Source of the DNA: JAAYCI01 sp031551695
GTDB lineage: Bacteria; Bacillota; Clostridia; Oscillospirales; Ruminococcaceae
Direction: 5' to 3'
DNA: 64,000 bases
Assembly: GCA_031551695.1 (NCBI GenBank)
Contig: JAVBNG010000003.1
Coordinates: 41,599 to 105,598, forward strand
Every line of letters starts with the position of its first letter. Position 1 is the stretch's first letter. The notes below the pieces were generated by a model. The model saw only the letters and a list, made by a program, of their open reading frames with translations, was not told where the DNA came from and ran no database searches. Below, piece after piece: positions 32,413 through 41,559 of the stretch. The position numbers and the translations under genes are program-made.

Positions 32413-33623
32413 TAGTGATTTGACACAATAAGATATTAGCAATAAGCTATACCCAAGAATGCGAAAGGGGTATGGCAATGCGAAAGAAGTACACAGTCAA
32501 GCTAACAGCGGTCGAGCAGGGATACGCCCAAGATGTAATTAGCAGCACAACGACCTCCCAGAGCTGTAAAAAGCGTGCAAATGTGCTGTTGATGCGAGAT
32601 GAAAATGTCGGAAAGCCTGCGTCGCAGGAGGAGGTTGCGAAACGGTGCGGCATAAGTGATGTGACTGTCTACCACACAATACGAGATTACTGTGAACATG
32701 GGATAGAATACACATTGACGTTCAAAAAGCCAGAAAATGCGCCAAGGCCAGCAATTGTGGGCGGGGAAAGTGAAGCGCGTATCATCGCCCTGGCCTGTGG
32801 TGAACCACCAGAAGGCTTTTCGCGCTGGACAGTCCGAATGCTCACAGACAAGGTGGTGGAATTGGACATCCTTCCGTCTGTAAGCAGGGAAACGGTGCGC
32901 CGCACGTTAAAAAAACACGACTTAAGCCTCACCTGAAAAAGCAGTGGTGCATACCTGCGCAGCAAAATGGCGAATTTGTTGCTCGGATGGAAGATGTTCT
33001 GGAGGCTTATGCGCTCCCTTACGATGAGTGGATTCCGCTGATTTGCATGGACGAGCAACCGTGTCAACTGCTTGATGAAAAGCTGACGCCTATGCCGATG
33101 AAGCCCGGGAAGACAGCGAAAGAAGATTATGAATATGTGCGCTGTGGAACCTGTTCGATTTTCATCTTTACTGAACCACTGGTTGGCTGGCGACATGTTG
33201 TGGCGAGTGAACGCAGAACCAAGAAAGATTGGGCCAGCCAGATAAAGGAACTGTTGGATGTTCATTACCCAAGTGCCCAGCGTATCCGGCTGGTTATGGA
33301 CAATCTGAACACACACGCCATTTCGTCGCTATACGAAACCTTTCCACCCGATGAGGCTTTGAGGCTTGCAAGGCGCCTTGAAATTCACTACACCCCTAAG
33401 CATGGCAGTTGGCTAAACATTGCTGAGATAGAATTGAATGCCATGACAAAACAGTGCCTGGGGCGAAGGATTCCTGATTTGAGCTCGCTTCAAATCCAAC
33501 TTTCTGCTTGGGAGAAAGCGAGAAACTTATCGCAGAAGGTGGTTGAGTGGCATTTCACTACACAGAACGCTCGGGATAAATTGAAATGGTTATATCCTAA
33601 ATTGTAATTGTGTCAAATCACTA
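32413..33623 (+). mobile_element. IS630-type insertion sequence
   Basis: Perfect 15-bp terminal inverted repeats GTGATTTGACACAAT (32415-32429) and its complement (33607-33621) enclose a two-frame transposase. A TA dinucleotide flanks each end (32413-32414 and 33622-33623), the TA target duplication of the IS630/Tc1 group. It is inserted exactly in the TAG stop codon of the GH2 gene, which is preserved. Confidence 0.92.
32472..33607 (+). CDS. IS630-family transposase, two frames joined by -1 frameshift
   Basis: Frame A (32472-32936) carries the N-terminal HTH part (EEVAKRCGISDVTVYHTIRDY, then LPSVSRETVRRTLKKHDL). Frame B continues in the -1 frame through 33607 and carries the DDE catalytic triad: LICMDEQPCQL, LVMDNLNTHA and HGSWLNIAEIELNAM. 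A run of seven A (32909-32915) in TTA-AAA-AAA-CAC provides an A-AAA-AAA slippery site exactly where the frames join (KPHLKKQWCIPAQQNGEF follows in frame B). The fusion is about 378 residues, normal for IS630. The element looks intact. Confidence 0.9.
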
Positions 33624-36029
33624 GTTTACTTGGATTGTTACTTTCTGTTCTGGCAAACCATCAGCGGTTATGGTCACATTGATATTTCCTGTATTGAATC
33701 CGCTACGCACAATAGCTTGCATCCGTCCTTGGTAGGTTGTAAAATGACTACCTACATACGCTTCGCTTGCACGAGGGTTGCCACTGCCGATACCTTGCAA
33801 TGTGCCAGCCCCCTCTACTTTTATGGATACTGTTTTTTCGTTGAGCATTTTTACGATTCCCTTATCATCAGTAACTGCAACATTTATGTAGGCCAAGTCT
33901 TCTCCATTGGGCTTAAGGCTGTCATTTTCGACACTTACTGTAAGCGTCGTTTTACTACCAGCTGAAACAAGTTTGGAACGCGCTATTTCAACACCTTGTG
34001 CGTCATAGCTGACTGCCTCCAAAGTGCCAGGCTGGTAGATGATTTTAAACTTCGCCAGCAATTTTTTCAAGGGCTTCTTTCCCAATGACTTCCCGTCTTG
34101 AAAAAGCTCCACGGTATCGCCCTTGCTGTATACCTCAACTATCGTCCTCTGCCCTTCACACCCTGTCCAACTCCAACTGTTTAGCGCATCTGAATCTCGA
34201 TAGTGGGATTCAATCTTCTTTTCACCAAAATGGTTCGGGGGTTGCACGGATATATAAGGTTTATTTTCAAATCCCCATACAATTGCCGCCCGGTAACTGT
34301 TGAGCTCTCGGTGGCCTGTCAAATCAATGGCACCAACATAAGCTGAAACCGCAGGGTAGGGTTTGATGTAAGCTCCACTACTTTTTCCATAATCAATGAT
34401 GCCTACGCCCACTTCACCTAGATAGTCCCAACCAGTCCACATAAAGTCACCTATTACATAGGGGTGCTTTTCTACCAGTTCCCAGTTACCTAAAATCTTG
34501 GTAGGATGTGTTTCTGAACCAACTATGATTCGATTCGGGACCATCGCATGATGACCCTCGTATACTTGCTCTGCATAGTTGTAGCCCGCAATGTCTACCT
34601 TGGCAAAAGTATGACCAGAACCTTTTTCCGTTCCTTTCGGTTTCATCATCAGTTTCATCAAGTGTGGTCCGGTAGCCATTAGCACATTTATCATAGCCGA
34701 GCCACCCATTTTTGTGTCGCTATCCTGCGCCATTGGGTCAGCAACATCTTCTTTTTTGGGTTCAGTTCCATTTCCCAGGCTTAAGTTCAGCCCTTTTTGT
34801 GACATGACATTCATAAAAAGATTTGGACACACCGTTACGGGACGTGTCGGATCAATGGCATGGCATAGCGTGGTCATTTCACCCGCAAGTTCCGCCCCCT
34901 CCGGTCTAGCTGTGTCGGAAATCTCATTTCCGATTGAATACATAATGACACAAGGATGATTACGATCCTTTAGAATCATTTTGCTTAAATCATCCTGCCA
35001 TTCCTCATTGAAGTACAAGGGATATCCATACATTCCATTAGATTCTCTCCATGTATCAAATGTTTCATCCATTACATACATGCCGAGTTCGTCACAAGCC
35101 CTTAGCATACGCTTGCTTATGGGGTAATGGGAACTGCGAATGGCATTAAAACCAGCTTCCTTCATGATGCGAACTTTTCGATATTCTGCCGCCTCAAAAT
35201 CGCAGGCCCCAAGACAACCATTATCATGGTGAACACATCCACCTCGCAGTTTAACGCTTGCTCCATTTACTTCGATGCCTTTTTCCGCGCTCCACGCGAG
35301 ATGGCGAATGCCAAAATCTTCAATCGTTTCGTCAAAAACGTTCCCATCGCGTTTTAGCATTACTCTGGCCTGGTACAAGTTAGGGTGTTCTGCGTCCCAA
35401 AGTTTGGCATTGGGTATGGCTATTTCACAGTGTTCACCAGTGCCGGTTGCTATGGTTTTACCTTGATACAAGATTTCTATTTCCACAACGGCGCCGGCCT
35501 CGGCCGTAGTATCTACTGAAACCTCAATGACTGCAGGATTATGAGATTTGGTAACAATGACCACGCCATCCAAGTTGATGTGCTCTTTCTCGCCAACGTA
35601 CAAACTCACCGGGCGATAAATACCGTTGCCAGGGTACCAGCGAGCATTTGGCACCTGACTGCAATGGACATCTACTTTTAGCTCGTTTTCTTTCCCAATA
35701 ACAAGCTTATCGGTAAGGTCCACATAAAAATGGTTATAGCCGTATACATGACCCCCCACCTTTTCATCGTTCAAGTATACAGTGCTATCCATGTAAACGC
35801 CCTCGAATTCCATAATGACCGTTTTGCCTCTATAATCAGGGTCACCGAAAATTCTGTTTATGTAAACGTAGTCACCGCTGGGGTAAAACCCTGTGTAACT
35901 ACCATTCTTTAGCCGAGGAACACGATCTCGATGAATCATTGCATCATGGGGCAAAATGACATCTTGTGCAATTGAATCCGCACCTTTCTGGTAATAGCTC
36001 CAACCTGTATGGAAACTGTTTTTTTTCAT
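33621..36029 (-). CDS. Glycoside hydrolase family 2 (beta-galactosidase/glucuronidase type)
   Basis: 802 residues. An N-terminal jelly-roll (FEGVYMDSTVYLNDEKVGGHVYGYNHF, marker only), a GH2 immunoglobulin-like domain, and a TIM barrel with GGCVHHDNGCLGA, FNAIRSSHYPISKRML, the acid/base Glu in MYSIGNEISD and the nucleophile Glu in IIVGSETHPTK. Late domains resemble DUF4982 and a Big/invasin-like fold (LKPNGEDLAYINVAVTD). No signal peptide is visible. The stop codon TAG is formed at the TA duplication of the IS630 insertion. It diverges from the AraC regulator, its likely controller. Confidence 0.9.
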   Translation of the reverse strand: MKKNSFHTGWSYYQKGADSIAQDVILPHDAMIHRDRVPRLKNGSYTGFYPSGDYVYINRIFGDPDYRGKTVIMEFEGVYMDSTVYLNDEKVGGHVYGYNHFYVDLTDKLVIGKENELKVDVHCSQVPNARWYPGNGIYRPVSLYVGEKEHINLDGVVIVTKSHNPAVIEVSVDTTAEAGAVVEIEILYQGKTIATGTGEHCEIAIPNAKLWDAEHPNLYQARVMLKRDGNVFDETIEDFGIRHLAWSAEKGIEVNGASVKLRGGCVHHDNGCLGACDFEAAEYRKVRIMKEAGFNAIRSSHYPISKRMLRACDELGMYVMDETFDTWRESNGMYGYPLYFNEEWQDDLSKMILKDRNHPCVIMYSIGNEISDTARPEGAELAGEMTTLCHAIDPTRPVTVCPNLFMNVMSQKGLNLSLGNGTEPKKEDVADPMAQDSDTKMGGSAMINVLMATGPHLMKLMMKPKGTEKGSGHTFAKVDIAGYNYAEQVYEGHHAMVPNRIIVGSETHPTKILGNWELVEKHPYVIGDFMWTGWDYLGEVGVGIIDYGKSSGAYIKPYPAVSAYVGAIDLTGHRELNSYRAAIVWGFENKPYISVQPPNHFGEKKIESHYRDSDALNSWSWTGCEGQRTIVEVYSKGDTVELFQDGKSLGKKPLKKLLAKFKIIYQPGTLEAVSYDAQGVEIARSKLVSAGSKTTLTVSVENDSLKPNGEDLAYINVAVTDDKGIVKMLNEKTVSIKVEGAGTLQGIGSGNPRASEAYVGSHFTTYQGRMQAIVRSGFNTGNINVTITADGLPEQKVTIQVN

Positions 36030-36219
36030 GTTTGCCCTCCATTTTAATTTCTTGCTTACAATCAGCGCAACGCTGTTTTTACAAAATGCCTATAAATACC
36101 TGTATTATATTTTGGATTTCAGTTATAATTATACTTATTACACACTCGTTGGCAGTAACGGTTTTGGCTTCATTGCAAATCAACAGTGTCGAATCTGGAC
36201 TTTGGAAATGGAGAATGGC

Positions 36220-37314
36220 ATGGCATACACCTTTAATTCCAATAGCGGCCTTATAGACATGAGCATAGATGGAACCCATAAAGTTCCGCAATCGTACAAT
36301 ATGAGCTTTTTGGAGCTTACTAAGGCACGTAGTATTTCTACCAGGGTTGCGGTAACTGTAATGTCGAAAAAAGAAGGACGGCCACTTTTATACCAACTGA
36401 ATGATCTACACCAGACAGCGGATGTTGAAGTAGACGTGAGCAAAATAGCATTTAGTCCAAACGATAACCTTCACAGTCACGATTACTTTGAGTTAACCTT
36501 TGTTGCCGAGGGCGAAGTTGAAATGCAAATTGAAACACGCGTGCATACATATAAGGCGGGCGATGTTTTACTGCTGAACCGTAACACCCGCCATTCAGAA
36601 GAAAGATTGAAGGATGGAACAACAATTTACTACCTATGTTTAACCAGAGAGTATATGTTGGAATGGCCCAAAGAAGATGAACAACTACTCGCAAGCAAGG
36701 CTGCGATGACCAGATTCATAAATAAGAACTTGGATGATGGCGTAAGGCGGAACAAAGACTACATTGAGTTTCTGTATACTGCGGAACCGTCACAGGTAAT
36801 TGATTTGGAAAAAGAAATGCAGTTAATTATCCAAGAGTTGCAGTTAAAAAAGCCAGGCTATATGCTGATTTTGCGCGGGTTGATATTCCGTTTCCTAAGT
36901 CAAGTAAATGACCATACCCTTTATTCAAGCACAGTCATTGATTTGGCTTCCGATAGGGAAATAAATCTCGCCAACGAAACAAAGTATTTTTTAGATAGGA
37001 CAAAACACCGCATCACCCGTGGGGAATTGTCTAATGCGATACATTACAATGGGGATTATCTAAACCGGCTCTTCAAAAAGCATTTTGGTTGTTCGGTCAA
37101 AGAATATAATCAAAAGGTTTATATGCAAGAAGCCCTAAAGCTTCTTGTTAAAACCAGTTTAAGTGTGCAGGAAATATCAAAACAGCTTGGAATAGAAAAT
37201 AAAACTCATTTTTACAGTTTATTTGAACAGCATTTCGAGACAACCCCCTCTCAGTACCGCCAAAATGCTATTGCAAATCATCAGAAAGACCCGGAAATCG
37301 TTCAGAAATTATAG
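36220..37314 (+). CDS. AraC-family transcriptional regulator
   Basis: About 364 residues. An N-terminal cupin sensor (HSHDYFELTFVAEGEVEMQIE and DVLLLNRNTRH) is followed by a C-terminal AraC double HTH: ISRG-like ITRGELSNAIHYNGDYLNRLFKK and LSVQEISKQLGIENKTHFYSLFEQHF, then TPSQYR. The open frame extends to 36028 through A/T-rich promoter sequence with a TATAAT at 36124-36129. I prefer ATG 36220 (GGAG six bases upstream); 36208 is an alternative. It lies between the divergent GH2 gene and the symporter and probably senses the sugar they handle. Confidence 0.85.
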   Translation: MAYTFNSNSGLIDMSIDGTHKVPQSYNMSFLELTKARSISTRVAVTVMSKKEGRPLLYQLNDLHQTADVEVDVSKIAFSPNDNLHSHDYFELTFVAEGEVEMQIETRVHTYKAGDVLLLNRNTRHSEERLKDGTTIYYLCLTREYMLEWPKEDEQLLASKAAMTRFINKNLDDGVRRNKDYIEFLYTAEPSQVIDLEKEMQLIIQELQLKKPGYMLILRGLIFRFLSQVNDHTLYSSTVIDLASDREINLANETKYFLDRTKHRITRGELSNAIHYNGDYLNRLFKKHFGCSVKEYNQKVYMQEALKLLVKTSLSVQEISKQLGIENKTHFYSLFEQHFETTPSQYRQNAIANHQKDPEIVQKL

Positions 37315-37348
37315 CGATGTACTAATCTCCAAAAGAAAACAAATAATG

Positions 37349-37395
37349 TGCAGCGACGCTAGGAATACATATTTCCTTGGTGTTGCTGCATTTTT
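37349..37395 (+). terminator. Terminator after the AraC gene
   Basis: TGCAGCGACGCTAGGA and TCCTTGGTGTTGCTGCA form a long imperfect stem with G-U pairs (37349-37390), followed by TTTTT. Confidence 0.65.
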
Positions 37396-37648
37396 AAGGT
37401 AATCATTTTAACTGTACAGCAAGTTACAAGAGCACTAAATGTCCGTAAATGATACCCTACAAGTCATGTAAGCCCAAAAAAAACACTGTAATAATTATTC
37501 ATAAGTTCTAAAATGATAGCAGATTTGAGTAGAGTTTTTGGGGAAGAATCTATGAAAATGGTTCAAAGACTAAAGAGGAGGAGTGTCGGTTAAGGGGAGG
37601 AACATTAAGGCAAGTTCGAGAAACATGCACACATGAAAGGGGAGCGAA
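37396..37648 (+). other. Leader region of the symporter-GH3 unit
   Basis: About 250 A/T-rich bases without a gene. Several AGGAGG-like purine runs (37575-37605) precede the real GAAAGGGGAG ribosome site of the symporter. I see no convincing -35/-10 pair or operator. Confidence 0.4.
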
Positions 37649-39058
37649 ATGGCTACAAATACAAAGCAAGCTGAAATGACCTACCGTGTAAAAGAAAAAA
37701 TATCTTTCCGCGAGAAATTTTGTTACGGTCTTGGTGACTTTGCGGGCAATCTTCTTTGGAGCAGCGTTGCCGGTTACGGCGTTTTTTACTATACCAATTC
37801 GGCAGGACTTGCTGCGGGTGCAGTTGGTACCATGTTTATGATCTCGCGCCTTCTAGATGGACTTTCAGATATTTTGATGGGCCTGATTATTGACAGAACC
37901 AAATCGAAATATGGTAAAGCTCGCCCCTGGCTACTATGGATGTCGATTCCTTTTGGGATCGCAACAGTCCTAATGTTCGCTGTTCCGCAATCATTTACAC
38001 CAATAGCCAAATTGATTTACGCATATATAACTTATAACCTTGTTTCAACGGTAATTTTCACAGCAATTAACCAATCCTATTCAACATTGTCCGCACTGAT
38101 AACAGACAATGTAAAGGATCGAACACATTTGAACATCGCACGCATGGGCATGGCTATGGTTTGCTCCATTGCTATCAACTTCCTCGTAATGCCCCTTGTA
38201 AATAAGTTTGGTGGCACACCCCAAGCTTGGACAATTACATTTGCGATTTTAAGCGTCGTTGCAGTAATTCTTTTCTTTGTTTGCTTCTTCAACACGAAAG
38301 AACGTATCGGCTCACCGGTTGGTGAAACGGAACAAAAGAAAAAGAAGTCCATCCCTGTTAGCACTGCTTTAAAAGCACTTGTGACGAACAAGTATTGGCT
38401 CAATCGTCTGCTGTTTGGTCTCACCATCACAATTGCAACAGGAACAAGCGGTGCAAATGTGTATTTTGCAACATACTGGCTTGATGATTCAACAAAAGTG
38501 GGCGTTCTGTCCTTGGCACTGGTTCTACCAATGATTGTCTCCCTGCTTTTCGTTACCACGCTTGCCACTAAGATTGGAAAGCGGAACACCAGTTTGATTG
38601 GTACCGTTATTTTGATAGTGGGTATGCTGATGCAAATTCTGGCTCCCACGAGCATGATTATGGTTTTGCTGGGTAGTGCTGTGCGCGGCTTTGGCACGGG
38701 TCTTGCAACAGCAATTACAGGGGTTATGTTGGCCGACACCATCGACTATGGCGAGTGGAAAAGCGGCAACCGGACTGATGGACTTGTTTTTTCAGCCAGC
38801 AGTTTTGGCACCAAGGTGGGTTCCGGTCTTGCTACAGCATTACTCGGTTGGCTTTTGGCATGGGGCGGCTTCGCCGCCGAAGCAGCGACACAAAGCGGAA
38901 ATGCGATGACCGCTATACTGGCTTGCTTTGCAATCTTGCCGCTGATTTGCACTGTTCTTGCACTTGTTTTGAACTTGGTTTACAACCTCGATAAAAAAAT
39001 GCCGCAGATTCTTAGCGATCTTAGGGAGCGGAACCCTATTGAATCAGTTGAGGAATAA
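37649..39058 (+). CDS. GPH-family sugar:cation symporter
   Basis: 469 residues with about twelve membrane helices, MelB/XynB-like. The N-terminal signature FREKFCYGLGDFAGNLLWSS, DGLSDILMGLIIDRTKSKYGKARPWLLW (Asp residues of the cation site and the loop 2-3 motif) and the later DTIDYGEWKSGNRTDGLVFS are typical of glycoside-pentoside-hexuronide carriers. It imports oligosaccharides or glycosides with Na+ or H+. Good GAAAGGGGAG site. It is followed 27 bases later by a GH3 gene, so import and cleavage are coupled. Confidence 0.93.
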   Translation: MATNTKQAEMTYRVKEKISFREKFCYGLGDFAGNLLWSSVAGYGVFYYTNSAGLAAGAVGTMFMISRLLDGLSDILMGLIIDRTKSKYGKARPWLLWMSIPFGIATVLMFAVPQSFTPIAKLIYAYITYNLVSTVIFTAINQSYSTLSALITDNVKDRTHLNIARMGMAMVCSIAINFLVMPLVNKFGGTPQAWTITFAILSVVAVILFFVCFFNTKERIGSPVGETEQKKKKSIPVSTALKALVTNKYWLNRLLFGLTITIATGTSGANVYFATYWLDDSTKVGVLSLALVLPMIVSLLFVTTLATKIGKRNTSLIGTVILIVGMLMQILAPTSMIMVLLGSAVRGFGTGLATAITGVMLADTIDYGEWKSGNRTDGLVFSASSFGTKVGSGLATALLGWLLAWGGFAAEAATQSGNAMTAILACFAILPLICTVLALVLNLVYNLDKKMPQILSDLRERNPIESVEE

Positions 39059-39085
39059 ATACTTAAGTTGTAGAAGGAGAAAAAA

Positions 39086-41476
39086 ATGGAACGCTTTCCA
39101 TACCAAAACCCCGAACTGCCGATTGACCAGCGTGTTGAAGACCTGATGGGGCGCATGAGCATAGAAGAAAAAGTGCGGCAGCTTACATGCTCAATGGTAC
39201 TGCCTCACTTACCGATGAACCAACAGGATTTAGAATCTGGTACTGGCTCGATGACCATTATGGGGAGCATGGATTTGGTAAAGGATCTTACCGAAGCACA
39301 AAAATATGTGATTGGTAATTCTCCTCATGGCATCCCGGCGCTGATACATGGTGAAGCACTTTCCGGCCCGGTATTGATTCCTTCCGCCAACCTTTTTCCC
39401 GCTCCTATTGGTTTGGGGGCCACTTTTGAACCAGAACTGGTGCAACAGATGTCCGAGGCCACCAGAGAACAAATGTACGCCTTTGGTATACGTCATGCTC
39501 TTTCACCTGTTGCAGATTTGGCCCGTGATTTGCGCTGGGGCCGTTGCAACGAAGGATATGGCGGCGATCCAACTCTTACATCTGCAATGACAGTGGCCTT
39601 TGTTAAGGGACTACAGGGCGATGACTTGAGCAAAGGCGTCGCGTGTACTGGCAAGCACTTCCTTGGTTACTCCCAATCGGAGAGTGGGATGAATATGCAC
39701 AAGTCCCTCGTGCCACCTCGTGAATTACGTGAGGTATTTGCGAAACCTTTTGAAGCAGCAATCCAAATGGCAGACCTCAAATGTGTAATGAATTGTTATT
39801 CTGAGGTTGATGGCGAGCCCATGTGTACAAACAAGCGCATCCTAAATGATATGCTGCGGGATGATTTGGGTTTTAATGGTGTAGTTGTTTCAGATTACAA
39901 TTCTATCCGTCATGTTATCAATGATTTCAAAATCACCGACAGTATGCTTGAAGCCAGCAGACTATGCTTGGAAGCCGGGCTTGATGTAGAACTGCCAACT
40001 CGGATGGGTTACAATGACGAATTCGCAGAAGCGGTAAAAAAGGGAGACATTGATATTTCCTTGGTGGATCGTTCATTGCGTCGGTTTTTGAAGCTCAAAT
40101 TTGAACTGGGCCTTTTTGAAAACCCATACCCGCATCCAGAGCTAGTTGCAACAGCTATGGATAACACCGAAAACAACAAAAAGTCTCTTGATGCCGCTTG
40201 CAAATCAATGACACTAATGAAAAACGAGGGGATTTTGCCTATCCGTGACAAAGGAAAAAAGCTTCTCGTGGTCGGTCCTACCGGAAACTGTTTGCGCTTG
40301 ATGTATGGGCATTATACCTATGTTGTTATGCTTGAAATGTTAGCAAGCTTTTCTTCAATGGGAGAAACTCAACCCGGTGTTGACTTTGGCGATGCCGCCG
40401 AGGGTGATGAAAGTGCTTTTGGTGGCATGGCGGCAAAGCTGGCCGCAGTAGACTTTTCGGATAAGTATCTCATTGATGACACTATACGGAAAATATACCC
40501 TGACGCATCAACTATTTATGAAGGGCTATGCGAAGTGTTCGATTCCGTTGAGTTTGTTGAGGGCTGTGACTACAAGGGAAATGATGACAGCCATATACAG
40601 GAAGCTGTAATTGCGGCCAAGAAAGCCGATATCGTACTCATGGCCGTAGGTGGCAAAAATGGGCTTGGCCGGACCTCCTCTACTGGCGAAGCAGTTGACA
40701 GCACAAGCCTTGATTTGATGGGAGTGCAGGAAACGCTAATGCGGGAGGTTTTCAAGGCGAATCAGAACATGGTGATTTTGCATACGGATGCACGACCGCT
40801 GTGTAGTGAATGGGCATACGAGAATGTACCAGCCATCATTGAAGGATGGCTACCAGCTACCTATGCGGGCAAGGCATTTGCGAAAGTCATCAGCGGAGAG
40901 GTTAACCCCGCAGGGCGAACCCCTGTCGATGTACCGCGCACTGCTGGCCATCAACCCGTTTTTCATTATCAGAACAATGGTTCGTCGGCCTCTCATGATC
41001 GGGGCCTTATCCCTACAGGTTTTATTGACAGTGACAGCTCGGCATTGGCACCGTTCGGCCACGGTTTAAGTTACACAAGTTTTGAATACAGTGGATTTAG
41101 TCTCGATAAAAACCTTGAAGGTTCGCTGGAAGCGTCTGTTACCGTGAAAAACGTAGGCGGTGGAGATGGTGAAGAAGTAGTTCAGCTATATGGGAGTGAC
41201 TTGCTGGCAAGCATCATACGCCCGAGACAAGAGCTTATTGGCTTCCGTCGTATTTCGTTGAAGCCCGGTGAAAGCAAAAAAGTATGTTTCACTTTCAACT
41301 TAAACCAAATGTCATTTCCAGATTTGGATGGGCGGTGGATGGTGGAAAAGGGCGATTTCCGCTTCTTTGTTGGCAGTAACAGCGATGATGTCAGAGCAGA
41401 AACAACTTACACGCAAAATAAAACCGTGTATATCGATCACTCGTCAAGAGACTTTTTTGCTAAAAGTTACGTATAA
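39086..41476 (+). CDS. Glycoside hydrolase family 3 (beta-glucosidase/xylosidase type)
   Basis: 796 residues with the three-part GH3 layout. The TIM barrel has RVEDLMGRMSIEEKVRQL, VADLARDLRWGRCNEGYGGDP, VACTGKHFLGYSQSESGMN (KHF) and the nucleophile GVVVSDYNSIRHV (Asp). The sandwich domain has SMTLMKNEGILPIRDKGK and VLMAVGGKNGLGRTSSTGE. The C-terminal fibronectin III-like domain has SASVTVKNVGG-type strands and GFRRISLKPGESKKVCFTF. No signal peptide. An AGAAGGAG site precedes the ATG. A bidirectional terminator closes the cargo. Confidence 0.93.
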   Translation: MERFPYQNPELPIDQRVEDLMGRMSIEEKVRQLTCSMVLPHLPMNQQDLESGTGSMTIMGSMDLVKDLTEAQKYVIGNSPHGIPALIHGEALSGPVLIPSANLFPAPIGLGATFEPELVQQMSEATREQMYAFGIRHALSPVADLARDLRWGRCNEGYGGDPTLTSAMTVAFVKGLQGDDLSKGVACTGKHFLGYSQSESGMNMHKSLVPPRELREVFAKPFEAAIQMADLKCVMNCYSEVDGEPMCTNKRILNDMLRDDLGFNGVVVSDYNSIRHVINDFKITDSMLEASRLCLEAGLDVELPTRMGYNDEFAEAVKKGDIDISLVDRSLRRFLKLKFELGLFENPYPHPELVATAMDNTENNKKSLDAACKSMTLMKNEGILPIRDKGKKLLVVGPTGNCLRLMYGHYTYVVMLEMLASFSSMGETQPGVDFGDAAEGDESAFGGMAAKLAAVDFSDKYLIDDTIRKIYPDASTIYEGLCEVFDSVEFVEGCDYKGNDDSHIQEAVIAAKKADIVLMAVGGKNGLGRTSSTGEAVDSTSLDLMGVQETLMREVFKANQNMVILHTDARPLCSEWAYENVPAIIEGWLPATYAGKAFAKVISGEVNPAGRTPVDVPRTAGHQPVFHYQNNGSSASHDRGLIPTGFIDSDSSALAPFGHGLSYTSFEYSGFSLDKNLEGSLEASVTVKNVGGGDGEEVVQLYGSDLLASIIRPRQELIGFRRISLKPGESKKVCFTFNLNQMSFPDLDGRWMVEKGDFRFFVGSNSDDVRAETTYTQNKTVYIDHSSRDFFAKSYV

Positions 41477-41494
41477 AAACTATATTTATCAAAG

Positions 41495-41530
41495 AAGGTT
41501 GGCAGCAAGATATTACTCGCTGCCAACCTT
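41495..41530. terminator. Bidirectional terminator between cargo GH3 and transfer genes
   Basis: AAGGTTGGCAGC (41495-41506) pairs perfectly with GCTGCCAACCTT (41519-41530). It ends both the plus-strand cargo and the minus-strand transfer operon. Confidence 0.85.
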
Positions 41531-41559
41531 TAAATTGTGTTATACAAATGCGTATGTAC

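Noticed and set aside
36063..36075. CAGCG/CGCTG palindrome between GH2 and AraC genes as an operator
   Set aside because: Five-base arms are too short to separate from chance.
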